Shown here piece after piece: positions 53,721 to 64,000 of a DNA stretch of 64,000 nucleotides; the first letter of the stretch is position 1, and each line of letters begins with the position of its first letter. The position numbers and the translations under genes are program-made. The stretch spans positions 434,001-498,000 of the forward strand of contig JAIQEW010000001.1 of NCBI GenBank assembly GCA_020073605.1, given 5' to 3'. The stretch is from Terriglobia bacterium. GTDB lineage: Bacteria > Acidobacteriota > Terriglobia > Acidiferrales > UBA7541. A model generated the notes under the pieces. It was not told the origin of the DNA. It did not search any database and saw only the letters and a list, made by a program, of their open reading frames with translations.

Positions 53721-54239
53721 TTACCAGCGGAACACAACGCCTGCGGAGATGCGCGTACCGTTCTCCGTGGTGCTCGCGAAGCGGGTCATGAAGTACTCGG
53801 CCTGAACCAGACGCACACCGATATGCGGCGTGGCGTTCCAATCGAGGCCGCCGCCCAGCGTCATGGCGAAGGAGTTTGCGGAACCGGAAACGTCCCCGCT
53901 CCCGGCCGTTGCGTGTGCTCCACCAAATAGCGTCTGGACGAAAGGTGTCACAGAGTTACGCCGGAAAGCGACCTTGGGTCCGAACAGATACGTATAGACA
54001 TTGGCGTTCCCGAAATCGACGCCGCCATGGTATCCGCCGAAGTCTGCTACCAATCCGAGCCAATTATTCGGGTTGTACGAAACAGAGGCGCTACCACCGT
54101 TGAAATTCACACCAAACCCCTGTGCACTCAGCCGGGCGAACGAATACCCGCCGAATACCTCAACTTTTGGAGTCTCTTGGGCCGACGCGATTCCAGCGAA
54201 CAGCAACATGGCCCCACACAACAATGCCCACCTTTTCAT
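53721..54239 (-). CDS. Outer-membrane beta-barrel protein, paralogue 3
   Basis: The shortest paralogue, 172 residues from ATG 54239 with AGGAGAA upstream: signal peptide MKRWALLCGAMLLFAGIASA, KVEVFGGYSFARLS, VADFGGYHGG, VYTYLFGPKVAFRRN, VQTLFGGAHATAG, AMTLGGGLDWN and end strand TRISAGVVFRW. The loop after GGAHA is shorter than in paralogues 1 and 2. No CRP-type site of the same form is present upstream; a TCAC-N6-GTGA palindrome sits 72-85 bases before the start instead. The 268 bases to the secA stop hold no other visible gene. Confidence 0.9.
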   Translation of the reverse strand: MKRWALLCGAMLLFAGIASAQETPKVEVFGGYSFARLSAQGFGVNFNGGSASVSYNPNNWLGLVADFGGYHGGVDFGNANVYTYLFGPKVAFRRNSVTPFVQTLFGGAHATAGSGDVSGSANSFAMTLGGGLDWNATPHIGVRLVQAEYFMTRFASTTENGTRISAGVVFRW

Positions 54240-54507
54240 TTAATTCTCCTGTCGTTTGATTTCTCGTGCCTAAGTTCGCGCGTCCTGGCTCGAGAGGGTT
54301 AAGCTATGAGTCACACTTGAGTGATGCAGTCAGCAAACAATGGTTACGTCCATCATTTGTAGCATCCGGCCCGTCCCCCCACAAGTGGATGTTGCGGGCG
54401 CTGTGCCGCTTACGCCAATGCTGTAAGTTATTGATTATAGGTTGTTAAGTGGACGAGGGGCCCGGTTTTGGCTCTACAGTTAGACGCACGGCATGGGGCA
54501 GGGCCAT

Positions 54508-57420
<2,913 letters not shown>

Positions 57421-57626
57421 GTTTTCTCATTGTCGATTGTAGCCGCTCGCGCATCTTCGTGCAAAGCATCGATCGGGCGGCCGACCGGCGTCTCTTATCG
57501 TGGCACGGGCCGCGCGCACCACCGCCTGGGACCTGCAACTCTTGGCCCTTAACTCTCAACTTCACTCACATATAGAATGCTCCGGACAGACCCGATCCCA
57601 TACACATCTGCCCGACGAGGTGACCA

Positions 57627-58460
57627 ATGGCGTGCGACCCCGAAGTGCTCAAACAAGTTCCGCTATTTTCCCTGCTGGATGAAGACGAGACGGCCGTGCT
57701 GGCTGGACAAGTCGAGCTCAAGAAATTTGCTCCGCGCCAGCGCATCTACAAGATCGGCGACCCCGGCGGACAGGCGTACGTCATGGTCTCCGGCGCGGTT
57801 CAGGTCACCACGGTGGATGAGGACCACCAGGAGGTGCTGGTCGATGAGCCCGCTCATGGAGAGTTCTTCGGCTTCGCCTCCATGCTCGAGCAAACTCCCC
57901 ATCAAACCAGCGCCGTTGCCCGGGAAGAGACGGTCTGTATCGAAGTGGACCGGCACGACATATCTGTCCTCTTGGAACGCAAGCCGCATGCAGGAATGGA
58001 TATGCTCGCCATTCTGGGCCGTCAATTTCATGCGTCCCAACAGCTCGTGCGCGTTCGCGCCAATCGCAATCCCAACGAGATGATTGAGGAGGAAGCGACG
58101 CTCGGCGAGACCATCGCCGACCACGTGGCTCGCTTTGGCGGATCGTGGGCCTTCATTCTCACGTTCTTGTTTGTGCTGGTCATCTACGCGGGCATCAACA
58201 TCTTCTTGCGAGGCATGGCCTGGGATCCGTATCCGTTCATCCTGCTGAATCTGTTCCTTTCGATGCTCGCCGCGATTCAAGCGCCGGTCATCATGATGAG
58301 CCAGAACCGCCAGGACACAAAAGATCGTCTCCGCGGCGAACTCGATTACGACGTCAACCGCCGCGCGGAATCCGAAATTCAGGGCCTGGCGCGCAAGCTG
58401 AATTTGTTGGGCGACAAGATGGGTGACGTGGAAGACTTGCTTCGGGAAAAACTCCGGTGA
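57627..58460 (+). CDS. Cyclic nucleotide-binding domain fused to DUF1003 membrane protein
   Basis: A 277-residue protein, GAGGTG before ATG 57627. Residues about 8-125 form a cNMP-binding domain (LFSLLDEDETAVLAGQ, YVMVSGAVQVTT, GEFFGFASML), though the phosphate-cassette arginine pattern is not clear. Residues about 155-277 are DUF1003: two transmembrane helices with the family signature DPYPFILLNLFLSMLAAIQA and IMMSQNRQDTKDR, then a coiled-coil tail. DUF1003 function is unknown; this fusion suggests regulation of a membrane process by a cyclic nucleotide or by a redox-type CRP ligand. It diverges from secA. Confidence 0.87.
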   Translation: MACDPEVLKQVPLFSLLDEDETAVLAGQVELKKFAPRQRIYKIGDPGGQAYVMVSGAVQVTTVDEDHQEVLVDEPAHGEFFGFASMLEQTPHQTSAVAREETVCIEVDRHDISVLLERKPHAGMDMLAILGRQFHASQQLVRVRANRNPNEMIEEEATLGETIADHVARFGGSWAFILTFLFVLVIYAGINIFLRGMAWDPYPFILLNLFLSMLAAIQAPVIMMSQNRQDTKDRLRGELDYDVNRRAESEIQGLARKLNLLGDKMGDVEDLLREKLR

Positions 58461-58547
58461 GTTCAATCCGGAAAACCGGCGCACTCCTTGTGGATTGTTG
58501 ACCCTCTACACGGCTTATCGGGCAGCCATTCGGGCTCGCCCTTTCGG

Positions 58548-60158
58548 TCAGCGTGGAGCGGCGGTAGCCTGTGGCGCAGAGGGAAGGCGAACAAGGCGAA
58601 CTTCGGTGACCGACGGCAGCGCGCGGATATGCTGCACGATCGATGCGTCGATTTTTCCGTCGAGTCCTACCAGGGCGAGAGCTTCGCCTCCGCTGCCCGG
58701 TGCGCGCCGGCCAAGAGCAAACGTCGCGATATTTACGCCGAGGCTGCCGAGCTCCGTCCCAATCCGGCCGATCACGCCGGGAACGTCGATATTCCGCGAG
58801 AGCAGCAGCGTGCCTTCGAGCGGCGCCTCGAGGTACATGCCATCGAGCGAAACGATTCGCGGCGCGCCATCCTGCCCAACGGTTCCTTCCAGCGCGAATT
58901 CGCGCCCTTCGTCGTCGATCGCGACTTCGATCGTATTAGGGAAACCGCGCTCGCGCCGCCGCGTCGTTTCCTCCACCACGATGCCCCGACTCGCGGCCTC
59001 CTCCGGCGCGTTGACGAGATTCACGTTCTCGTCGATCACGGCCTTCAAGGCTCCGACGAGTACGGCGCTGCGAATCATATGCGAACCCAGCTCGGCGGGT
59101 TCGCCCGCATACAGGATGCGAATTTTGTGGAAGCTCCGCGAGGGCGCCGCCTGCGCCACGAACGATCCCAGGCGCTCGCCCAGCTCCAGATAGGGCCTCA
59201 GCCGGCGATACTGGTCCGGAGAAAGCGCGGGCATGTTGACCGCGTTTCGAATCACTCCGTCGGCAAGGTAGTCGCGCACTTGGAGTGCGATTGCCGTCCC
59301 GACTTCCTCCTGCGCTTCGGCCGTCGAGCCCGCGATGTGCGGCGTGGCGATCAGATTCGGTAGCCCGATCAGCGGAGAATTCTTCGGGGGCTCCTGCGCG
59401 AACGTATCGACGGCCGCTCCCGCAAGGTGCCCGGACTTCAGCGCTTCGGCGAGCGCAGCTTCGTCAATCAGCTCGCCGCGGGCGCAGTTCACCAGGCGCG
59501 CGCCCTTTTTCATCTTCGCGATGGCCGCCGCATCGATCATTTTTTCGGTGGAGCCGCTCAGCGACGTGTGCAGCGAGACCACATCCGACTGCGCCAGCAC
59601 GTCGTCGAGCGATACCAGTTCGACTTCCACTTCGCGCGCGGCCTTGGGCGTGACGAACGGATCGTAGGCGAGCACTTTCATCTCGAGCCCGCGCGCGCGC
59701 CGCGCGACTTCGGTTCCCACTCGTCCGAGGCCGACCAGGCCCAGCGTCTTCCCGCGCATTTCTGTTCCGGAGAACAGGGATTTCTCCCAGCGTCCCGCCT
59801 GTATCGAGGCATTGGCCTGCGGCACCGCTCGCGCGAGCCCCAGCATCAGCGCGATCGTATGCTCCGCCACGCTGACGGCGTTTCCGCCCGGCGTGTTCAT
59901 CACCAGGACGCCGCGGCGCGTGGCCGCCTCCACATCCACGTTGTCCACGCCCACGCCGGCCCGTCCGATCACGCGGAGCCGCCCGGCTTTCTCGAGCAGC
60001 GCTGCCGTCACCTTCGTCGCGCTGCGCACCACCAGCGCATCCGCATTCGCGAGCTCGCTCGGCACCGCCGCTGCCGCCGGCGTGAGGACTTCCCATCCCG
60101 CTTCGCGAAGCAGGTCGATGCCGCGTTCGCTGATCTTGTCTGCAACGATAATTTTCAT
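58548..60158 (-). CDS. serA: D-3-phosphoglycerate dehydrogenase (long form with ACT domain)
   Basis: SerA oxidises 3-phosphoglycerate, the first step of serine synthesis. From ATG 60158 it has 536 residues: NAD-binding GLVGLGRVGTEVARRA, substrate/catalytic region with RGELIDEAAL and the His in TPHIAGSTAEAQEEVG, then the intervening ASB domain and a C-terminal ACT domain (LLSRNIDVPGVIGRIGTELG), which gives serine feedback control in related enzymes. The longer frame upstream (MLPIPLSP) has no homology. It diverges from the YqeY-like gene. serB and serC are not in the window. Confidence 0.96.
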   Translation of the reverse strand: MKIIVADKISERGIDLLREAGWEVLTPAAAAVPSELANADALVVRSATKVTAALLEKAGRLRVIGRAGVGVDNVDVEAATRRGVLVMNTPGGNAVSVAEHTIALMLGLARAVPQANASIQAGRWEKSLFSGTEMRGKTLGLVGLGRVGTEVARRARGLEMKVLAYDPFVTPKAAREVEVELVSLDDVLAQSDVVSLHTSLSGSTEKMIDAAAIAKMKKGARLVNCARGELIDEAALAEALKSGHLAGAAVDTFAQEPPKNSPLIGLPNLIATPHIAGSTAEAQEEVGTAIALQVRDYLADGVIRNAVNMPALSPDQYRRLRPYLELGERLGSFVAQAAPSRSFHKIRILYAGEPAELGSHMIRSAVLVGALKAVIDENVNLVNAPEEAASRGIVVEETTRRRERGFPNTIEVAIDDEGREFALEGTVGQDGAPRIVSLDGMYLEAPLEGTLLLSRNIDVPGVIGRIGTELGSLGVNIATFALGRRAPGSGGEALALVGLDGKIDASIVQHIRALPSVTEVRLVRLPSAPQATAAPR

Positions 60159-60253
60159 GGGACTCAAGGGTATCGGGAGCATGGGCTTGTGTCAATTCCG
60201 CGCGCGAGCCGCGAAGCGTGTGTTATCCTTTTTTTGCCGAGAGAGGTTCACGA

Positions 60254-60709
60254 ATGAGCTATACCGAACGCATCCAGAGTGACTTGACCGTGGCGATGAA
60301 GGAGAAGGACGAGCTGCGGCTGAGCGTGCTCCGCATGGTCAAAAGCGCACTCAAGAACAAGGAAGTAGATAAAATGCGTCCCCTCGACGACATGGAGTCG
60401 CTCCAGGTGCTCCAGACGCTCGTCAAGCAGCGGCGCGAATCCGTGGATCAATTCACGCGCGGCGGCCGGAAGGATCTGGCGGATAAGGAAACGAAGGAAA
60501 TCGCCATCATCGAGGAGTATCTGCCCGCGGCTCCCAGCGACGAAGAGATTCACCACGCCGTCGAAGCCGCCATCGCCGAAGCGGGGGCCGACTCGCTGAA
60601 GCAGATGGGTGCCGTCATCAAGGCTGCCCGGGCGCGGCTCGAGGGGAAAGCCGTCGACGGGAAGGTCTTGAGCGACCGCGTCCGCGAGCGCCTCGGCGGA
60701 AAATCCTGA
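60254..60709 (+). CDS. GatB/YqeY domain protein
   Basis: A 151-residue YqeY-family protein starting at ATG 60254 with GAGAGG 8-13 nt upstream. It shows the family N-terminus MSYTERIQSDLTVAMKEKD, LSVLRMVKSALKNKEVDK, then TLVKQRRESVDQFTRGGRKDL and EIAIIEEYLPAAPSDEE, with the C-terminal GAVIKAARARLEGKAVDGK. The domain is shared with the tail of the amidotransferase GatB and binds tRNA-like structures. The role in this organism is not known. It is divergent from serA. Confidence 0.94.
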   Translation: MSYTERIQSDLTVAMKEKDELRLSVLRMVKSALKNKEVDKMRPLDDMESLQVLQTLVKQRRESVDQFTRGGRKDLADKETKEIAIIEEYLPAAPSDEEIHHAVEAAIAEAGADSLKQMGAVIKAARARLEGKAVDGKVLSDRVRERLGGKS

Positions 60710-60758
60710 CTTTCTGCCCGGCGATCTGAACCGCTTCGAACAATCAGCCCAAAATTGA

Positions 60759-62786
60759 TTAGGGTGTCGCGCGGCGAAGGACCGCGCTCGCGGTTTGGTC
60801 CGCCGCCACTTGTTTCAAGAACTCCCGAACCTGCGGCAGCTTCTCGGTGGGGACCATGACGTCCTTGATCTCAAACGTCCGCTTGTAGTGCATGACTCCG
60901 TCCGCGACTTTGATCTCGCTGCGATACGTGGCGTAGTCGCATTCGGCCTGCACGGGTGGCGGCAGCCCGTCCACCACGTAGCCCGGGGGCAGCGTGATGT
61001 CGAACACATCGTCTTGCCGCGTCGCTTCCTCGAACTGAATCGGATACTTCCGCGGTTTCTGCTCGGTAAACAAACGCAACATTCCCGTGCCCTTGTCGCC
61101 GACGACGCGCGGTCGGACAAAAAGCAGGTCGCCGGCGGCGTTCGCATATCCCGCCGAAACGAACTTGTAATTCAGCGAGAGGCTCTGGTCGTATTTTTCC
61201 AAGTTCCCGAGCGAGGCACCCGTAAGCGTGAAGTTGTTCAGGGAGCCTCCCAGGAAATTCTCGAAAATCTGGGCGCGCTTCGCGGGCTGCGCCGTGAGAA
61301 AGTCTTCGCGTTCTTCCGCCGCAGGACCTCCCCATTCGAGTTCTTGAACGTCACCTGAAAGGTCGCCTGAAGGGCTCAATTTGAATTGGGCGATACGAAG
61401 CAGCCGATTCGTCGACGGCGGCAAAAGGGGCAGCGACAGCAACTCGCCTCCGTCCGGCGTCACCACCAGGCCGAAGTTATGCTGGAGGTACCACGGCAAA
61501 TGTCCCAGCGGCGCATACTCGTTCGTCGGATCGAAGAAGAGAAGCTTTCCCAGATTCGGATCGTTCACAACAGCATAGAGCGAACTTGTGTCAACGCCTT
61601 CCGGAACGCGGATCGCTAGGATCGCGTGGTCGAATCGCATCGAGGGATATTCGGGACGCACGACCCCGCGGTCAGTATCGATTAGCACGTAGTAAGACTC
61701 GATCCCGATCTCATGGAGCATCGTGCTCAGGAGAGTCGCCTTATCCTTGCAGTCACCGTATTGATGGCTGAAAATGTCGTCCGCTGGATGAGGTTGGTAG
61801 CCGCCGACGCCGATGCTGATTTCGACGTAACGGATTTGTCGTTGCAGGTAGTCCGTCAACGCGCGTATCTTCGCAACGGGATCGGAAATTCCGGCCGTCA
61901 AGTCGGAAACCTTCTGCTTGATCTGCGGAGAGACAATTCGGCTCGACTGCGTCAGGCCGTTGTACCAAAGCCCGAGGTCTTTCCACGACCCGGTCGTCCT
62001 TGCGCGCATGGCTGCATCGCGTGGAAAATACTTGAGGCCCACCCATCCCGCCACCGCGTGCCAAGGGGGCATCTCGGCCTCGATATCAACGGCGGGAACG
62101 TCGGAAACCTCCCACACATATTGATTCGTTCCTGAGTTTTGGGACTTTTGCTCCGTGTAGTTGAACCATTGGGCGGCGAATTCCCAGCCCGCCGGGAGCT
62201 GCAAGACCAGGCGTCCGTGCCGGAGGGGGATTCTGTCCTGAAAAGACCAATCGTCCTCAAAAATAAAGGGACGCTGCCTTTGCACGTATTCGTAGCCGAC
62301 GACGCTGCCCGGATTGGCCTCTGCAAACCTCTGGATCTTTTCCTTGTCGTCGGTGAAAACCTCAAACGTGCTAGTGCTTCTTTCCACCGAATCCTTGTCT
62401 TTCAGCGCGAACTCATGTCCATCTGCCGTAATCGTCCACGCGTTGAAAGACATTACCTTCGTTTCATTGTCGAATGGCACGCTTACGTACCCATATTGAT
62501 CCTTGGCTTCGGGGCGCAACAATCGGTACGCAACGCGATGCCGCGTATTGATCTCGCCGTTATCCTGTACGGTTGTCTGCAATTCATCGATCAGGATGAC
62601 GGCAACCGTCTCCGGCGGATAGTCGGGGAGCTTTTCCCTGGCGGCGGCGCGCAGCCAATCGGGCGCGGAATCGGCCGCAACTCGCGGCGTGATCCACAAG
62701 AGAGCCATTGCCGCAATCGACGCGAGCAATATCGGTCGGCTAGTTGTTCTTAGCCGATCGATCAGCCTGGAACATGACTTGAGCAT
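60759..62786 (-). CDS. DUF3857/transglutaminase-domain protein with intact triad
   Basis: From ATG 62786 the product has 675 residues, with a signal sequence or anchor (ILLASIAAMALLWITPRVAA), a DUF3857 domain (about 40-260) and a transglutaminase-like domain with the Cys of QYGDCKDKATLLSTML near residue 342, the His of RFDHAILAI and the Asp of FDPTNEYAPLG. All three catalytic residues are present. The C-terminal part is beta-rich DUF2569-like (ITLPPGYVVDGLPPPV). Its start overlaps the end of the upstream paralogue by 47 bases. Reaction and substrate are unknown, probably periplasmic protein or peptide bonds. Confidence 0.87.
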   Translation of the reverse strand: MLKSCSRLIDRLRTTSRPILLASIAAMALLWITPRVAADSAPDWLRAAAREKLPDYPPETVAVILIDELQTTVQDNGEINTRHRVAYRLLRPEAKDQYGYVSVPFDNETKVMSFNAWTITADGHEFALKDKDSVERSTSTFEVFTDDKEKIQRFAEANPGSVVGYEYVQRQRPFIFEDDWSFQDRIPLRHGRLVLQLPAGWEFAAQWFNYTEQKSQNSGTNQYVWEVSDVPAVDIEAEMPPWHAVAGWVGLKYFPRDAAMRARTTGSWKDLGLWYNGLTQSSRIVSPQIKQKVSDLTAGISDPVAKIRALTDYLQRQIRYVEISIGVGGYQPHPADDIFSHQYGDCKDKATLLSTMLHEIGIESYYVLIDTDRGVVRPEYPSMRFDHAILAIRVPEGVDTSSLYAVVNDPNLGKLLFFDPTNEYAPLGHLPWYLQHNFGLVVTPDGGELLSLPLLPPSTNRLLRIAQFKLSPSGDLSGDVQELEWGGPAAEEREDFLTAQPAKRAQIFENFLGGSLNNFTLTGASLGNLEKYDQSLSLNYKFVSAGYANAAGDLLFVRPRVVGDKGTGMLRLFTEQKPRKYPIQFEEATRQDDVFDITLPPGYVVDGLPPPVQAECDYATYRSEIKVADGVMHYKRTFEIKDVMVPTEKLPQVREFLKQVAADQTASAVLRRATP

Positions 62787-64000
62787 TGTCGTTCGTCTTC
62801 GCGATGCTGAAGAAACTGCGCAACGCGGGGTAGGACTCCTTAGGGTAGCGAATTCCATTGATCACCAGATGGCGCGTGACCTTGAGGCCATCCGGCTGTG
62901 GCGCCGCCGAAATCTCATATGAGACCGGGCCCGGACTGACCTTTTGCGGGTCGGGAACGGCTTGGGCTTTATACCCTGCAGGCATATGGATCACCAAGTC
63001 GTCAACCTTCTCGTAGGCGTAGGAGAAATCCACTTCGTTCACGCGTTTCTGGGACTGGAAATACCCGAGTTCGCTCGTCTGGAAGAAATCAAGCGGCATC
63101 AGCATCCGCTGAGCGGCTGTACTCGCAAACGAGGGGATTTTCAGCGTACCTTCCACATGGATGGGCTTCTCCATATCTTCCCAGTTTGCGATGCCCGTGA
63201 CTTCAACGGTCGCGCCTCCGGGCAGCCAGCCCTTGATCTCGTCTCCCAGAGCTTTCTTTCGTCCTGCCTCGTCGTCGTTGCGGTTGTCGTATCGCCGGGT
63301 CGCGGCTTCCTGGCCCGAGAAGTCGACCTGGATCTTGCCGGACGTGTCCATGTTTGAATCCACGGTCACGTCCACGTGGCGCACGATGGTTGCATTGGTG
63401 CTCGGCGACGGCGCCGTCAAGATCATCTCGCTGCCGTCCTTGCTCACGCGCACCCCATTTGCCGAGACCTCATACCAGGGAAGAACTCCAAAAGGGTAGT
63501 AATGCGCGGCTGGGTCCAAATAGTATTCCTTCGAATCCGCGCGAACCCATACCAGCTCTGCGCCCAGATCGCGCGCTGCTTCGCGCTGGGGAAAGAAATA
63601 CATTCCGCTCCGCGGAGCGACCCGAAGATCGGCGGCTTCGAATCCCGCTGCCCGCGCAAGACCGAGAAACAGCAAATTGATGTCAAAGCTGGTGCCGTAT
63701 CCGTGCTTGAGCACGTCTTCCACGTTGTTGTTAGGCTTGATCTGCTCCTGTTTTGCTTCCTTCTCCGTCTTGTCATCCTCGATATCGAGGTTGCGAATCT
63801 TTGCGGCCCGCGCATAGAGCTTCCGCAGTTTCGTTTCCGGCGGATCGCCGGCGGTCACATCCTGGGATACCTCCGCCGCCAGCGCGTTCTTCTTGTCCAC
63901 GAAGTGGTCGACGTAGCTGCTCCACTTTTTGCCAATCCGCTTCCAGTACTGATCGGGAGTTTCGGTTTCGGGCTCGTCACTGTTCTTATAGTAGAAATCC
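62740..64000 (-). CDS. DUF3857/transglutaminase paralogue lacking catalytic Cys (partial)
   Basis: The gene runs off the right edge; the visible 419 residues begin in an open frame (DFYYKNSDEPETETPDQYW) with no start in the window. The transglutaminase-like segment reads LKHGYGTSFDINLLFLGLAR, where the active partner has GDC, so Cys is replaced by Ser. The expected His region (AELVWVRADSKEYYLDP) also lacks His, while the Asp is kept. The C-terminal beta domain (IHMPAGYKAQAVPDPQKV, YEISAAPQPDGL) matches the downstream paralogue. It is therefore a likely inactive member of an active/inactive pair. Confidence 0.85.
   Translation of the reverse strand, partial: DFYYKNSDEPETETPDQYWKRIGKKWSSYVDHFVDKKNALAAEVSQDVTAGDPPETKLRKLYARAAKIRNLDIEDDKTEKEAKQEQIKPNNNVEDVLKHGYGTSFDINLLFLGLARAAGFEAADLRVAPRSGMYFFPQREAARDLGAELVWVRADSKEYYLDPAAHYYPFGVLPWYEVSANGVRVSKDGSEMILTAPSPSTNATIVRHVDVTVDSNMDTSGKIQVDFSGQEAATRRYDNRNDDEAGRKKALGDEIKGWLPGGATVEVTGIANWEDMEKPIHVEGTLKIPSFASTAAQRMLMPLDFFQTSELGYFQSQKRVNEVDFSYAYEKVDDLVIHMPAGYKAQAVPDPQKVSPGPVSYEISAAPQPDGLKVTRHLVINGIRYPKESYPALRSFFSIAKTNDNAQVMFQADRSAKNN

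Noticed and set aside
54420-54450. TATAAT on the minus strand as promoter of barrel gene 3
   Set aside because: No acceptable -35 hexamer at 15-19 bases, and it lies about 190 bases from the start codon.

Overview
The window is a high-GC, gene-dense bacterial chromosome segment of housekeeping and cell-envelope character. No phage, insertion sequence, CRISPR array, rRNA or tRNA was recognised. Menaquinone genes of the futalosine type (mqnA/mqnC), several PQQ-dependent dehydrogenases, secreted peptidase-like pairs, a GH18/deacetylase/glycosyltransferase fusion and BACON/PQQ-repeat lipoproteins suggest a soil Acidobacteriota-like organism. This is an inference from gene content, not a phylogenetic result.

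Layout. 1-6.4 kb: peroxiredoxin tail, a pantothenate group (panB, DinB-like gene, panC) and a trimodular polysaccharide enzyme. 6.5-10.3 kb: a GT39-like membrane protein, a CDF metal transporter with an unusually long cytoplasmic tail, and a metallophosphoesterase. 10.3-18.7 kb: two secreted enzyme pairs, TldD-like and M16-like, each an intact subunit next to a paralogue that has lost its metal motif, separated by a quinone oxidoreductase. 19-29.2 kb: pilin-like protein, zinc-ribbon coiled-coil protein, RNase HI with an antitoxin-like tail, histidine kinase, mqnC/mqnA, dprA, topA.

29.2-41.6 kb is the most interesting part. Three PQQ-dependent dehydrogenases carry the Asp associated with lanthanide use, and a diheme cytochrome c overlaps the third. 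Next to them lie three tandem genes, each split by an in-frame TGA at exactly the same place. Read through, each becomes one Tat-type exported protein of about 580-588 residues with a Sec-Ser-Thr-Cys motif, in the position of the [Sec/Cys]-Gly-Ser-Cys motif of the UGSC (seleno)protein family. All three have an identical 19-nt hairpin after the TGA that fits the bacterial SECIS consensus. The tail of a decayed fourth copy lies between the second and third. I read this as a tandem array of exported selenoproteins beside a quinoprotein/cytochrome module, plausibly a periplasmic redox system.

41.8-64 kb: NTF2-like secreted protein, ammonium transporter lacking the first pore histidine, BON lipoprotein, BACON/PQQ-repeat lipoprotein, three paralogous outer-membrane barrels (two with CRP-type operators) around a kelch-repeat protein, secA, a DUF1003 protein, serA, a YqeY-like protein, and a pair of DUF3857/transglutaminase proteins in which the partial one has lost its catalytic Cys.
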